Below, in pieces: positions 12,046-20,904 of a stretch of 37,000 nucleotides of DNA (position 1 is the stretch's first letter; every line of letters begins with the position of its first letter). A program made the translations under genes and the position numbers. The DNA lies in NCBI GenBank assembly GCA_012965975.1, contig DTRM01000052.1, positions 1-37,000 on the forward strand. The letters are read 5' to 3'. This DNA comes from Chromatiaceae bacterium. Lineage in GTDB: Bacteria; Pseudomonadota; Gammaproteobacteria; DTRM01. The notes beneath the pieces were generated by a model. The model was not told the DNA's origin. It was given only the letters and a program-made list of their open reading frames with translations, and made no database searches.

Positions 12046-12923
12046 AACAATCCTGCGTCGTTCAAAGCCTGTGTCAGTGGCGTTCGGTATCGTTCAGACA
12101 ATACTGTCATCGGTAACCGAATGCCTTCAGATATATATCCCATGTGATGCAATGCCCATTTCACCGGAATCGGGTTGGCCTCAACAAACAAGAGTTCGTG
12201 CAACCTAGCCACGGTGTTGTCGATCGCCTCAGCCTCCCTGCGATTCCCGGCTGCAGCCGCTACGCACATGGCGTGCATTGCCTTGGGCGCAACATTGGCC
12301 GTCACTGATATGTTTCCCTTTGCGCCGGCGAGAATCAACTCCATCGCCATCGCATCGTCACCGCTGTAAACATAAAAATCATCGCCGCAACGACGCATAA
12401 TGTCCTTGGCGCGATCGAGATCGCCAGTGGCTTCCTTGATACCCACAATATTGTCGAGTGGCGCAAGACGTTCAACCGTTTCTGGTAACAAGTCACACAC
12501 CGTACGCCCCGGAACGTTATACAAAATCTGGGGGATGTCGACCGCTTCAGCGATGGCCTTGTGATGCAGATAAAGACCTTCCTGAGTCGGCTTGTTGTAA
12601 TATGGCGCCACCAGCAAACAGGCGTCCGCCCCGGCCGCTGCCGCGCAGTCGGTCAGATCGATGGCTTCCTGAGTTGAGTTTGACCCGGTACCCGCAATCA
12701 CCGGAATCCGTCCCGCTGCGATATCGACCGACTGGCGAATCACGTCGCAATGGTCATCTTCATTCAGGGTCGCGGACTCACCGGTGGTGCCCATCACAAC
12801 AATGGCATCCGTACCCTGTTCAATGTGAAAATCGATCAATTTTTCCAGGCCACGGGAGTCCAGCGCACCGTCGGGATGCATGGGCGTAACCAGTGCGACA
12901 ATACTTCCTTCGATCATGGGCAT
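12042..12923 (-). CDS. dapA: 4-hydroxy-tetrahydrodipicolinate synthase
   Basis: 293 aa; GTTGESATL, YNVPGRT and GIKEATGD motifs. Second ATG at 12917 (MIEGSIVALVTPM) is the more usual start. Overlaps bamC by ATGA. Confidence 0.96.
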   Translation of the reverse strand: MPMIEGSIVALVTPMHPDGALDSRGLEKLIDFHIEQGTDAIVVMGTTGESATLNEDDHCDVIRQSVDIAAGRIPVIAGTGSNSTQEAIDLTDCAAAAGADACLLVAPYYNKPTQEGLYLHHKAIAEAVDIPQILYNVPGRTVCDLLPETVERLAPLDNIVGIKEATGDLDRAKDIMRRCGDDFYVYSGDDAMAMELILAGAKGNISVTANVAPKAMHAMCVAAAAGNRREAEAIDNTVARLHELLFVEANPIPVKWALHHMGYISEGIRLPMTVLSERYRTPLTQALNDAGLL

Positions 12924-13063
12924 TCGTTAATGCAATGGATCGGGAATCAGAGGCTCCCGGAAAGCGCCAATCTTACCGCGAGGGGCACGCCAACGCCACC
13001 AAAACACGGCCAATGCACCGCTTAAGTGCTACACTTAGCCAATAGCAGAGAGAACCTGAATTC

Positions 13064-13597
13064 GTGGCAAAAAATTACATCGTGATCTCGGCCGTTGGGC
13101 CGGATAAAACCGGAATTGTCGACAATCTGGCCGAGGCGGTCGCGGATAGCGGCTGCAATATCCTCGAGAGCCGGATGACAGCCATGAACAGTGAGTTCGC
13201 CGCCATGTTGCTGGTCAGCGGTAACTGGAATACCTTGGCCAAACTTGAAGGTATGTTGCCCGCCGTCGGTGAACACACGGGGCTGGATATCACCACCCAC
13301 CGCACCGAACCTGCACCCAGCAGCAGTAACATCATGCCCTACGCGGTAGAAGTGGTTGCGTTGGATCAGCCCGGAATCGTGCATCAACTTGCGCATTTCT
13401 TTGCCTCGCGCGACATCTCAATCCGGGAAATGGCGACCAATACCTACCAGACCAACTACACCGAAACACCCATGTTTGCGATTCACATGAATGTCGATAT
13501 CCCCGCGTCTCAACGCATTGCTACCCTGCGCGAGGAGTTCATGGATTTTTCTGACCAACTCAACCTGGATTCGGTGATTGAACCGATCAAGGCCTAA
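13064..13597 (+). CDS. gcvR: Glycine cleavage system regulator GcvR-like (tandem ACT domains)
   Basis: 177 aa, GTG start; two ACT-like repeats (VISAVGPDKTGIVDNLAEAVADSGCNILESRMTAMNSEFAAMLLVSG; EVVALDQPGIVHQLAHFFASRDISIREMATNTY). Divergent from dapA as in enterobacteria. Confidence 0.85.
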   Translation: MAKNYIVISAVGPDKTGIVDNLAEAVADSGCNILESRMTAMNSEFAAMLLVSGNWNTLAKLEGMLPAVGEHTGLDITTHRTEPAPSSSNIMPYAVEVVALDQPGIVHQLAHFFASRDISIREMATNTYQTNYTETPMFAIHMNVDIPASQRIATLREEFMDFSDQLNLDSVIEPIKA

Positions 13598-14655
13598 GCA
13601 ACAGGCTGCTGAGTTGTTCGCGGCCAGGCGACTAATACCGCATGCACCAGTGTCGCCAGCGGAATCGCAAAGAACACGCCAAGCAAGCCCCACAAACCAC
13701 CAAACACTAAAATCGCGGTCATAATCGCTACCGGATGCAGATTAACCACCTCTGAAAATAACAACGGAACCAGGACATTGCCATCTATGGCCTGAATCAC
13801 ACCGTAGGCAACGATAATCCAGGCAAAATCAGCCCCCCACCCCCACTGAAAAAACGCGACCATAATGACGGGAATGGTAACGGCCACTGCGCCCACATAA
13901 GGAATAATCACCGACAACCCAACCAACGCGGACAGCAACATGGCATAGTCCTGCCCCATTAGAAAGAAGGTAATAAACGTCACCACGCCCACCACCAAAA
14001 TCTCCCAAAACTTCCCCCGCACATAATTGCCAATCTGCGCATCCACCTCAGACCAGACATCGGAAGCCAATGCACGGTTTCGCGGTGCATACGACTTTAG
14101 CCAGTTAACGATAACGTCTTTGTCTTTGAGAAAGAAAAAAACCAGCAACGGCATCAACACCAAATAAACCGCCAGCGTCAGCACACCCACAACCGAGGCC
14201 AGCGACCACGACACGATCGACTGCCCCCAACTCGTTACGTCCGTTCGTACCATACTAGTCAGATCGCTGATCTGCGCGGCCGAGATATAATCAGGGTAGC
14301 GACTGGGTAACTCCATTAATAAACCATGTCCCCTACTGATCATGCTCGGCAACTGCTGCACCAACTGGGTCGCCTGACTCACCAACGAGGGCATCACGCC
14401 GAAAAAGATAAACAGCAGAAAGGCCATAAATGCAACGTAGACCGACAACACGGCAAGGATCCGGTTAATGCCCTTATTCTCAAGCACTACTACCAGTCCT
14501 TCCAGAAGATAGGCGATCACCACACTGGCAAGTACCGGCGCCAGCATGTCGCCCATAAAGATGACAATGCCAAATCCTATAATCAGAAACAGGGTCAGAA
14601 AGACAACCTGGGGGTCTGAGAGATAACGGTTGAACCAGTCTTTTAACGCATCCAT
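13594..14655 (-). CDS. AI-2E/PerM-family transporter
   Basis: 353 aa polytopic; GQDYAMLLSALVGLSVIIPYVGA and DGNVLVPLLFSEVVNLHPVAI signatures of the AI-2E transporter family. Confidence 0.9.
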   Translation of the reverse strand: MDALKDWFNRYLSDPQVVFLTLFLIIGFGIVIFMGDMLAPVLASVVIAYLLEGLVVVLENKGINRILAVLSVYVAFMAFLLFIFFGVMPSLVSQATQLVQQLPSMISRGHGLLMELPSRYPDYISAAQISDLTSMVRTDVTSWGQSIVSWSLASVVGVLTLAVYLVLMPLLVFFFLKDKDVIVNWLKSYAPRNRALASDVWSEVDAQIGNYVRGKFWEILVVGVVTFITFFLMGQDYAMLLSALVGLSVIIPYVGAVAVTIPVIMVAFFQWGWGADFAWIIVAYGVIQAIDGNVLVPLLFSEVVNLHPVAIMTAILVFGGLWGLLGVFFAIPLATLVHAVLVAWPRTTQQPVA

Positions 14656-14658
14656 GAT

Positions 14659-15030
14659 CTAAGGAGTCTCTGAGGTATCCTTTATCTGCATCACCCATTT
14701 GTCATATTGAGCGCGAAACATATCTTCCAACTCATCGATGACATCTGATGCGGGTATCCCCTGCATAACGTGTTTCATCATCATCCCGGAGGTCTGGTCG
14801 AACAACAGTTTTCGGCCCAACATCGGATAGGTTTTGGATAGTCGTTTTAACGCGGTCACCACCGACTCATCGTCGGGGCGAGGAATAGGCTCGGGTTCCA
14901 CAACCACAGCCGTGTCAGGAAGGGATGCACCCCCGCCGCGCTGATGCAAAAATTCAGCGAAGGCCAACAAGCTATTCTGATCCTCAGGAGTCAAATCCTG
15001 AAACAGCGAATCAAACTTCGTCTTTGGCAT
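14659..15030 (-). CDS. Hypothetical protein
   Basis: Listed ORF starts at 15054; MPKTKFDSLFQDLTPEDQNSLLAFAEFLHQRG at 15030 is a plausible start, overlapping the end of the LysR gene by 20 nt. Soluble, no family recognised. Confidence 0.65.
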   Translation of the reverse strand: MPKTKFDSLFQDLTPEDQNSLLAFAEFLHQRGGGASLPDTAVVVEPEPIPRPDDESVVTALKRLSKTYPMLGRKLLFDQTSGMMMKHVMQGIPASDVIDELEDMFRAQYDKWVMQIKDTSETP

Positions 15031-15922
15031 GGGTCTCACAGTAGGCTCGCGCAAAATCGAGTAGTTCCTCCATTACGCGGTGACGAAACTTCTGCTTCTG
15101 ATAAACAAAAGAAAAAGGTCGTTCCATGGGAGGATCCATCGGGATTGCCACCACCGTATCCAGTCGCAGCTCTTTTTGAACGGTCGCTGCCGACACAATA
15201 GACACGCCCATTCCCGCCTCGACCGCGCCTTTGATGGCTTCAGGACTGCCCAACTCCATACCTGGAGAAATACTCTCACCCTCTTGCCCATGTTTCGCCA
15301 TGTACTCCTCAATGACCTCACGCGTACCTGAGCCTTCCTCACGACAGATAAATGGGTGTTCCATCACTTTTGAAATCGAAATCGAGGAATATTTTGACAG
15401 CGGGTGGCCTTTCGGTGCGATCGCGACTAAATGGTCCGTCCGACAAATTTCCAGCACCAGGTTTTTATTTCCTACTGGCGCTTCCACCACACCCAAATCA
15501 ATATCATTATTCTCGACCATGGACACGATGCCATCGGTGTTCGATACCTTCAGGTGAATATCAACATCCGGATACTGTTTCTTAAAGTCACCTAGCAATG
15601 CGGGCAACATGTACTCGGCGATCGTGGTACTTGCGCCAATCAGCATGCCGCCACTGACCTCGCCGGTAATTTCCCGAATCGCATTTTCCATTTCTGCGTA
15701 GACTTCAAAGATACGGTCAGAATGCAGATAGACTTGATTACCTGCTTCGGTCAGGCTAATACGATTGTGGGTCCGATCAAACAACCGGGTATTGAGTTGT
15801 TCTTCCAACTGACGAACCTGAAAGGTGACCGCGGGCTGAGTCATGTGTAACGACTCGGCCGCCTTGGTAAAACTCAGCAGCCGAGCCACTGTATGAAACA
15901 CCTGTAATCGGCGATCAGCCAC
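15011..15922 (-). CDS. LysR-family transcriptional regulator (CysB/CbbR-like)
   Basis: 303 aa, GTG start; HTH ADRRLQVFHTVARLLSFTKAAESLHMTQPAVTFQVRQLEEQLNTRLFDR followed by a substrate-binding effector domain. Confidence 0.92.
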   Translation of the reverse strand: MADRRLQVFHTVARLLSFTKAAESLHMTQPAVTFQVRQLEEQLNTRLFDRTHNRISLTEAGNQVYLHSDRIFEVYAEMENAIREITGEVSGGMLIGASTTIAEYMLPALLGDFKKQYPDVDIHLKVSNTDGIVSMVENNDIDLGVVEAPVGNKNLVLEICRTDHLVAIAPKGHPLSKYSSISISKVMEHPFICREEGSGTREVIEEYMAKHGQEGESISPGMELGSPEAIKGAVEAGMGVSIVSAATVQKELRLDTVVAIPMDPPMERPFSFVYQKQKFRHRVMEELLDFARAYCETHAKDEV

Positions 15923-16045
15923 GGTTTCTCTCCCTTACTATTCCTGGAATGGACGGCAACTAGAATTCTCAAGCCATTGTATCTGAAAGACAATCATATG
16001 CCTACAAATACAAAATAGATCCCCGTGAGGGATTATTCTGCGCAA

Positions 16046-16070
16046 TAAAAAACCCCAGCCGAAGCTGGGG
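16046..16070 (-). terminator. Rho-independent terminator of the 16133-17053 gene
   Basis: CCCCAGC-CGAA-GCTGGGG stem, followed on the minus strand by TTTTTTATTG. Confidence 0.85.
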
Positions 16071-16132
16071 TCTCTGTGATCGTTTATGCCACCTCAATTA
16101 CTCGAGGTAAAGCAAAGCGGATCCAAACAAAC

Positions 16133-17053
16133 TTATGGCTCTTCACCAGCAGCCATAATCAGGGCTTCTTCAATCGCATCAGGTGAGCACATGATGCTAA
16201 AGAAGGTACCGCCGGTGTCACTGGCGATCATAGGAAGATGTGGCCAGCTGATCGCAATACGGAAACGCGCGTACAGTGCTTCAACCTTATTACCAGTCAC
16301 CAAAACTTCGTATGGCAGGTGTGCAGTACTGCGGATAGCTTCTTTGTCGACACGACCCATGACGAACGCATCGCTACTGCAATCGTCAGAATCCTGACCA
16401 TTCAAGGCAACACCAATGACAGACTCGTCCTTACCTGGGATATCAACACGATAGACCTTGGCAGTCGCGCCTAGGCCTTCTGCAAGACTGGCTTCTACTG
16501 CAGCCACGGCTTCGTTATAGCTATCGTACTCGGCCAGGTCGCTTGGGTCATCAAAGTACTCCATCATGATGGTGTAGTGATAGCCATTCAGCGCATCTTT
16601 ATCCAACTCTTTAGGTGTGCCATAGTCTTCAACCTTACCCAGTGCGGATACAAGCGCAGCCTTGACAACAGCATTGTCCCCAGCCAAACGGTAGGTTGCT
16701 GACCAGTAAACCGGATTGGTAAAAGAAACCTGAACCTCACTACCTACTTTAGTCACTGCAACACGAGCAACGGCGCCATAACCACCGCGATCGGTCTTGG
16801 CTGCATTGGCCTGCAACATTGAATTGGTAACAACAATAATATGCGCATCGGCATAAGGTGCATATTCACCAGCGATTTCAAAACCACCGGCAATCAGCTT
16901 GCCCTTGGCATCTGCAGCAATCGCAGCAACGTCGCCGCCGCCCTTGGATGCCAAAACGAATGGCTGCAAGTTTTCAGCCCATGCGGAACTAATGGAAAAT
17001 CCAACGACTACTGCGGAAAGCAGAGCGGTGGAAAGCTTGGAAAAAATCTTCAT
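16133..17053 (-). CDS. Secreted protein of unknown function, possibly two DUF302-like modules
   Basis: ORF listed from 17068, but the ATG at 17053 (MKIFSKLSTALLSAVVVGFSISSAWA, Sec signal peptide) is preceded by a strong GAGGAGG ribosome-binding site. Duplicated alpha/beta architecture read by eye; DUF302 resemblance is tentative. Confidence 0.7.
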   Translation of the reverse strand: MKIFSKLSTALLSAVVVGFSISSAWAENLQPFVLASKGGGDVAAIAADAKGKLIAGGFEIAGEYAPYADAHIIVVTNSMLQANAAKTDRGGYGAVARVAVTKVGSEVQVSFTNPVYWSATYRLAGDNAVVKAALVSALGKVEDYGTPKELDKDALNGYHYTIMMEYFDDPSDLAEYDSYNEAVAAVEASLAEGLGATAKVYRVDIPGKDESVIGVALNGQDSDDCSSDAFVMGRVDKEAIRSTAHLPYEVLVTGNKVEALYARFRIAISWPHLPMIASDTGGTFFSIMCSPDAIEEALIMAAGEEP

Positions 17054-17264
17054 GTATCGCCTCCTCAATTATCATGCCCTGTCATTGGACATGTCTATTT
17101 CTATAGTATCAATGCGCCCGAGACTTACCTGAACGCGAATTGTCCCGGGACCTAGTGACCCAGACACGGTATTGTTCCAGTCTGCTCACAAAATATCCAG
17201 TCAATCTGCGAGTTTCGACCACTCGCCAGACAAAACAGTTCTCCCAGCTTAAGCCGAGGCCAAA

Positions 17265-17295
17265 GAAAAAGCCGCGCTAAGCGCGGCTTTTTTCA
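17265..17295 (-). terminator. Rho-independent terminator of the tusA-dsrE transcript
   Basis: GCCGCGC-TAA-GCGCGGC stem flanked by AAAAA on the left (T-tract on minus) and TTTTTT on the right; could act in both directions. Confidence 0.85.
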
Positions 17296-17312
17296 GTTTT
17301 CTGCCCGACTGT

Positions 17313-17825
17313 CTAAATAAACAGTGACTGGGTAGCGTCAGACGACTCATCGAAATAAGTTGCTGCACCAACAAAATCGACGCCGTCGATGAATACCGCT
17401 GGATTATAGCCGAACAACTCAATCGTCATCTGGCAAGCCAGCATCTTCACTTCGGCCTCGATGCACAGGTCGCGCAACTCCGGAATGGTCGCAACACCGC
17501 AGTTCTTGATGGTCTTCTTCATCATGGTGGTTGCGAAGGCATCCATGAATGGCACGCTCCACATCAGATTAGGCATCTTCGGACCAAAATCGATGGACTG
17601 AAGCCACTTCGGTCCAAATGGCATTTTCATCGGCATGCCAGGATTACCCATGGGCGTCACCTTCAATGGACTGGTGTCCTTCAGTAGCAAATTCAAGCCA
17701 TAAAAGGTGAAAAATACCGATACTTCCATACCCAGTGCAGCGGCAGTACTTGCCAGAATAAACGGAGGATACGCCCAATCCAGCGTACCTTTCGTTGCGA
17801 TAATCGTTAACTTTTGCTGAGCCAT
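17313..17825 (-). CDS. DsrE-family sulfur carrier/transferase, DsrE2-like
   Basis: 170 aa; ATKGTLDWAYPPFILASTAAALGMEVSVFFTFYGLNLLLK and LCIEAEVKMLACQMTIELFGY with the typical cysteine; GGGAGG ribosome-binding site; directly downstream of tusA. Confidence 0.88.
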   Translation of the reverse strand: MAQQKLTIIATKGTLDWAYPPFILASTAAALGMEVSVFFTFYGLNLLLKDTSPLKVTPMGNPGMPMKMPFGPKWLQSIDFGPKMPNLMWSVPFMDAFATTMMKKTIKNCGVATIPELRDLCIEAEVKMLACQMTIELFGYNPAVFIDGVDFVGAATYFDESSDATQSLFI

Positions 17826-17875
17826 TTTAATATCCTCCCAGTTCCCTGGTAACCAAACACATCAGACTGACGCGT

Positions 17876-18106
17876 CTAGCTCTTTTTGATTCGAAAGTAA
17901 AACTTACCACCGTCCTCTTTGGACTCAAGCAGTTCGTTACCTGTTTGTTTTGCAAACGCCTCAAAGTCCTTAACAGAACCCGGGTCAGTCGCGATGATAG
18001 AAAGAATCTGACCAGCCTCCAGACCATTCAAACTCTTCTTGGCACGTAAAATTGGCAAAGGGCAGTTCAAACCTGTTGCATCCAGTTCTTGATCAAAATC
18101 AGCCAT
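17876..18106 (-). CDS. tusA: Sulfurtransferase TusA family
   Basis: 76 aa; LDATGLNCPLPILRAKKSLNGLEAGQILSIIATDPGSVKDFEAFAKQTGNELLE with the CPxP motif; AGGAG upstream. Confidence 0.95.
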   Translation of the reverse strand: MADFDQELDATGLNCPLPILRAKKSLNGLEAGQILSIIATDPGSVKDFEAFAKQTGNELLESKEDGGKFYFRIKKS

Positions 18107-18391
18107 AGTTGGCTCCTATTCTCGTTGAGTCTAATTGTGTAGTTCTGTATTTAGAACGTGGTATGTAAGAGAATTGGAATATTACTCTTATGTGTACAAT
18201 ACACCCAAGCCCATCGTTCTAGCAAGTCGAAACAAAGTTGCAGAAGCTGTTCATTTGCATCACTATTCCGCCTCTTTCGCAGTGAACCGTCGCTTATTTA
18301 ACGATGCCAGTTCAAGTGATTCCAGTGCTGCGGAACCACAAGTATAGCATTATAATTAATATTAGGTAATAAACTTAAGTAGCTATTGACA

Positions 18392-19798
18392 ATGGATTTT
18401 CTACCCATATTTCTGTCCATCCGTGAGCGCCGTTGCCTGGTGGTTGGCGGCGGCGAAATCGCCAGTCGCAAGGTCGCCCTGCTGCGCGAGGCCGATGCCC
18501 TGATAACCGTCGTTTCACCGGATTTGACGGATTCGTTAAATAGCCTGAAAAGCAGTAATCAACTCACCCATATCGCTCGCCAGTTTGAAGCAACCGACCT
18601 TGAAGGCGTGCATCTGGTGATTGCCGCCACCGATGATGACCAAGTCAATCGCTTGGTATCCGAGCTTGCACAAGCCCGATGCCTGCCCTGCAACGTCGTT
18701 GATAGTCCAGCGCTTTGTAGCTTCGTGATGCCATCGATTATTGATCGTTCGCCGGTGGTGATTGCGGTATCAACCGGTGGCGCATCCCCGATCTTGGCAC
18801 GTCTGCTGCGCGGCAAGATCGAGTCCATCATTCCAACCGCTTATGGGCGCCTGGCCGAACTCACCCGAAGTTTTCGCGACAAGGTTAAAGAGCGTTTTAG
18901 TAGCGTCGAAGAACGCCGCACCTTTTGGGAAAAGGTTCTCGGTGGGCCAGTGACTGAAATGGTATTAAGCGGACAAGACGAACAAGCACGCACCACGTTA
19001 GAGGAGATTCTCAGCAACGAGGTCGATAGCGACCGCTGCAAGGGTGAGGTCTATCTCGTCGGTGGCGGACCAGGTGACCCCGACCTCCTCAGCTTTCGCG
19101 CGCTGCGATTAATGCAACAAGCCGACGTCGTATTACACGACCGCTTGGTATCGGAAGGTGTACTCAACCTGACGCGACGCGATGCCGAACGCATTTATGT
19201 TGGCAAGGAACGATCCAACCATTCCATGCCACAAAATGAGATCAACAGCCTGCTCGCCAAACTGGCGAAGCAAGGCAAACGTGTATTACGTTTAAAAGGT
19301 GGCGACCCGTTCATCTTTGGTCGTGGTGGCGAAGAGATTGAAACACTGGCCGCAGAGGGCGTGCCGTTTCAAGTGGTTCCCGGGGTAACGGCCGCATCTG
19401 GCTGTTCGACCTATGCCGGCATCCCGCTAACCCATCGCGACTACGCGCAATCCACGGTGTTTGTCACTGGTCAACTTAAAGATGGCACCATTGATCTGAA
19501 CTGGGATCTGTTATCCCAGCCACGTCAAACCGTGGTCATTTATATGGGACTGCGTGGCATCGACATTATTTGCGACAAGTTGGTTGAACACGGCGTGTCG
19601 CCGGATATGCCCGTGGCGCTGGTGCAACAAGGCACCACTGCAAACCAGCGCGTGATCACCGCGACACTCAGCACCCTGCATGATGCGATCGAAGCCGAGA
19701 AACCCAAGGCACCGACACTGATTATTATTGGTGAGGTGGTGACCCTGAGAGAGAAACTGAACTGGTTTAAGACGCCAGCAGAGCAATCTAGTGAGTAG
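18392..19798 (+). CDS. cysG: Siroheme synthase (uroporphyrinogen-III methyltransferase / precorrin-2 dehydrogenase / ferrochelatase)
   Basis: [31 protein letters not shown]...; [52 protein letters not shown] listed from a TTG at 18386; ATG at 18392 preferred. Confidence 0.96.
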   Translation: MDFLPIFLSIRERRCLVVGGGEIASRKVALLREADALITVVSPDLTDSLNSLKSSNQLTHIARQFEATDLEGVHLVIAATDDDQVNRLVSELAQARCLPCNVVDSPALCSFVMPSIIDRSPVVIAVSTGGASPILARLLRGKIESIIPTAYGRLAELTRSFRDKVKERFSSVEERRTFWEKVLGGPVTEMVLSGQDEQARTTLEEILSNEVDSDRCKGEVYLVGGGPGDPDLLSFRALRLMQQADVVLHDRLVSEGVLNLTRRDAERIYVGKERSNHSMPQNEINSLLAKLAKQGKRVLRLKGGDPFIFGRGGEEIETLAAEGVPFQVVPGVTAASGCSTYAGIPLTHRDYAQSTVFVTGQLKDGTIDLNWDLLSQPRQTVVIYMGLRGIDIICDKLVEHGVSPDMPVALVQQGTTANQRVITATLSTLHDAIEAEKPKAPTLIIIGEVVTLREKLNWFKTPAEQSSE

Positions 19799-20255
19799 GA
19801 GCAATCTGATCGGGACGTAACTTCGTCGATAAAAACTCATCCGCGTCATCAATATCGACTTCATTACCTTCTTGATCCACCATCGGCTGCTCGGCGTCGT
19901 TCCAACCGCGTAATCCGGTTTTTAACGACCACGCGTTTTGGTAACCCATCCACTTCATGGTCAAAGCCGCCAATGCACTGCGATTGCCAGATCGACAGAT
20001 CACCGCGATCTCTTTATCGCGTGCCATGGCCAACTCGGGAATGGTGTCATCGAAACCGAACTCACAGGATGATTCGAGAATACCTCGTGGCACATTGATC
20101 GAACCGGCAATATGCATGGCCGCGTATTCTGCGGGTTCGCGGATGTCCAATAGCAGTAACTCTTTGCCCTGCTCCAAATACTCGGATAAATCCCATGGGA
20201 ACTGTTCTTCGACTTCAGTCAGGGCCTCTGCAACCAGATCACTAAGTTTTTTCAT
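19788..20255 (-). CDS. Single-domain rhodanese-like protein
   Basis: [58 protein letters not shown]...[36 protein letters not shown]; active-site loop [11 protein letters not shown] overlap with the upstream response regulator. Confidence 0.93.
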   Translation of the reverse strand: MKKLSDLVAEALTEVEEQFPWDLSEYLEQGKELLLLDIREPAEYAAMHIAGSINVPRGILESSCEFGFDDTIPELAMARDKEIAVICRSGNRSALAALTMKWMGYQNAWSLKTGLRGWNDAEQPMVDQEGNEVDIDDADEFLSTKLRPDQIAPTH

Positions 20256-20899
20256 GTGGCGGATCTCCCGCACCAGTTGTTTTCAACGGCAAGCACTGCC
20301 GCCTCCACGCGGGAGCGTACACCGAGCTTTCGCAGGATCGATTTCACGTGCAGTTTGACGGTACCCTCGGAAATATCGAGATTCCTGGCAATCACCTTGT
20401 TACTTTGCCCGGCAGCAACGTGTCCAAGAATCTCATACTCACGCGGCGTCAGGTTGGGCTGATCCGTTGACTGGGCAACCACGGCATCACCCTGCACCAC
20501 CCGTGCCAAAACCCCCGCAAGTTCGGGTGCGACCACCGTATGTCCGGCAACAATTTCCATCAGCTTTCTGGGTAGGTCATCGGGTTCCATGTCTTTCAAT
20601 AGATAGCCTCGCGCACCGGCCTGCAACGCCTTGACCAAGTCGCTCTCATCGCCGCTGGTGGTCAATATCGCCACCGGAACCTCTGAGCCTTGTTCTTTTA
20701 GCGCCTTGAGCACCTCCAGCCCCGACATCCCCGGCATGCGCATATCCAACAGAATAATGTCGGGAACCGTTTGTAGCGCGATGCGGACGCCTTCGGCACC
20801 ATCACCCACTGCTGCAACCACTTCGATCGAGCGCCGACTTAGCAACTCCTCAATGCCAAAACGAAACAGGGCATGGTCATCAATAATTAGAATTCTCAT
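20252..20899 (-). CDS. NarL/FixJ-family response regulator
   Basis: MRILIIDDHALFRFGIEELLSRRSIEVV... receiver domain and LuxR HTH LTPREYEILGHVAAGQSNKVIARNLDISEGTVKLHVKSILRKLGVRSR. ATG at 20899 preferred over the listed upstream start. Confidence 0.92.
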   Translation of the reverse strand: MRILIIDDHALFRFGIEELLSRRSIEVVAAVGDGAEGVRIALQTVPDIILLDMRMPGMSGLEVLKALKEQGSEVPVAILTTSGDESDLVKALQAGARGYLLKDMEPDDLPRKLMEIVAGHTVVAPELAGVLARVVQGDAVVAQSTDQPNLTPREYEILGHVAAGQSNKVIARNLDISEGTVKLHVKSILRKLGVRSRVEAAVLAVENNWCGRSAT

Positions 20900-20904
20900 G
20901 ACGG

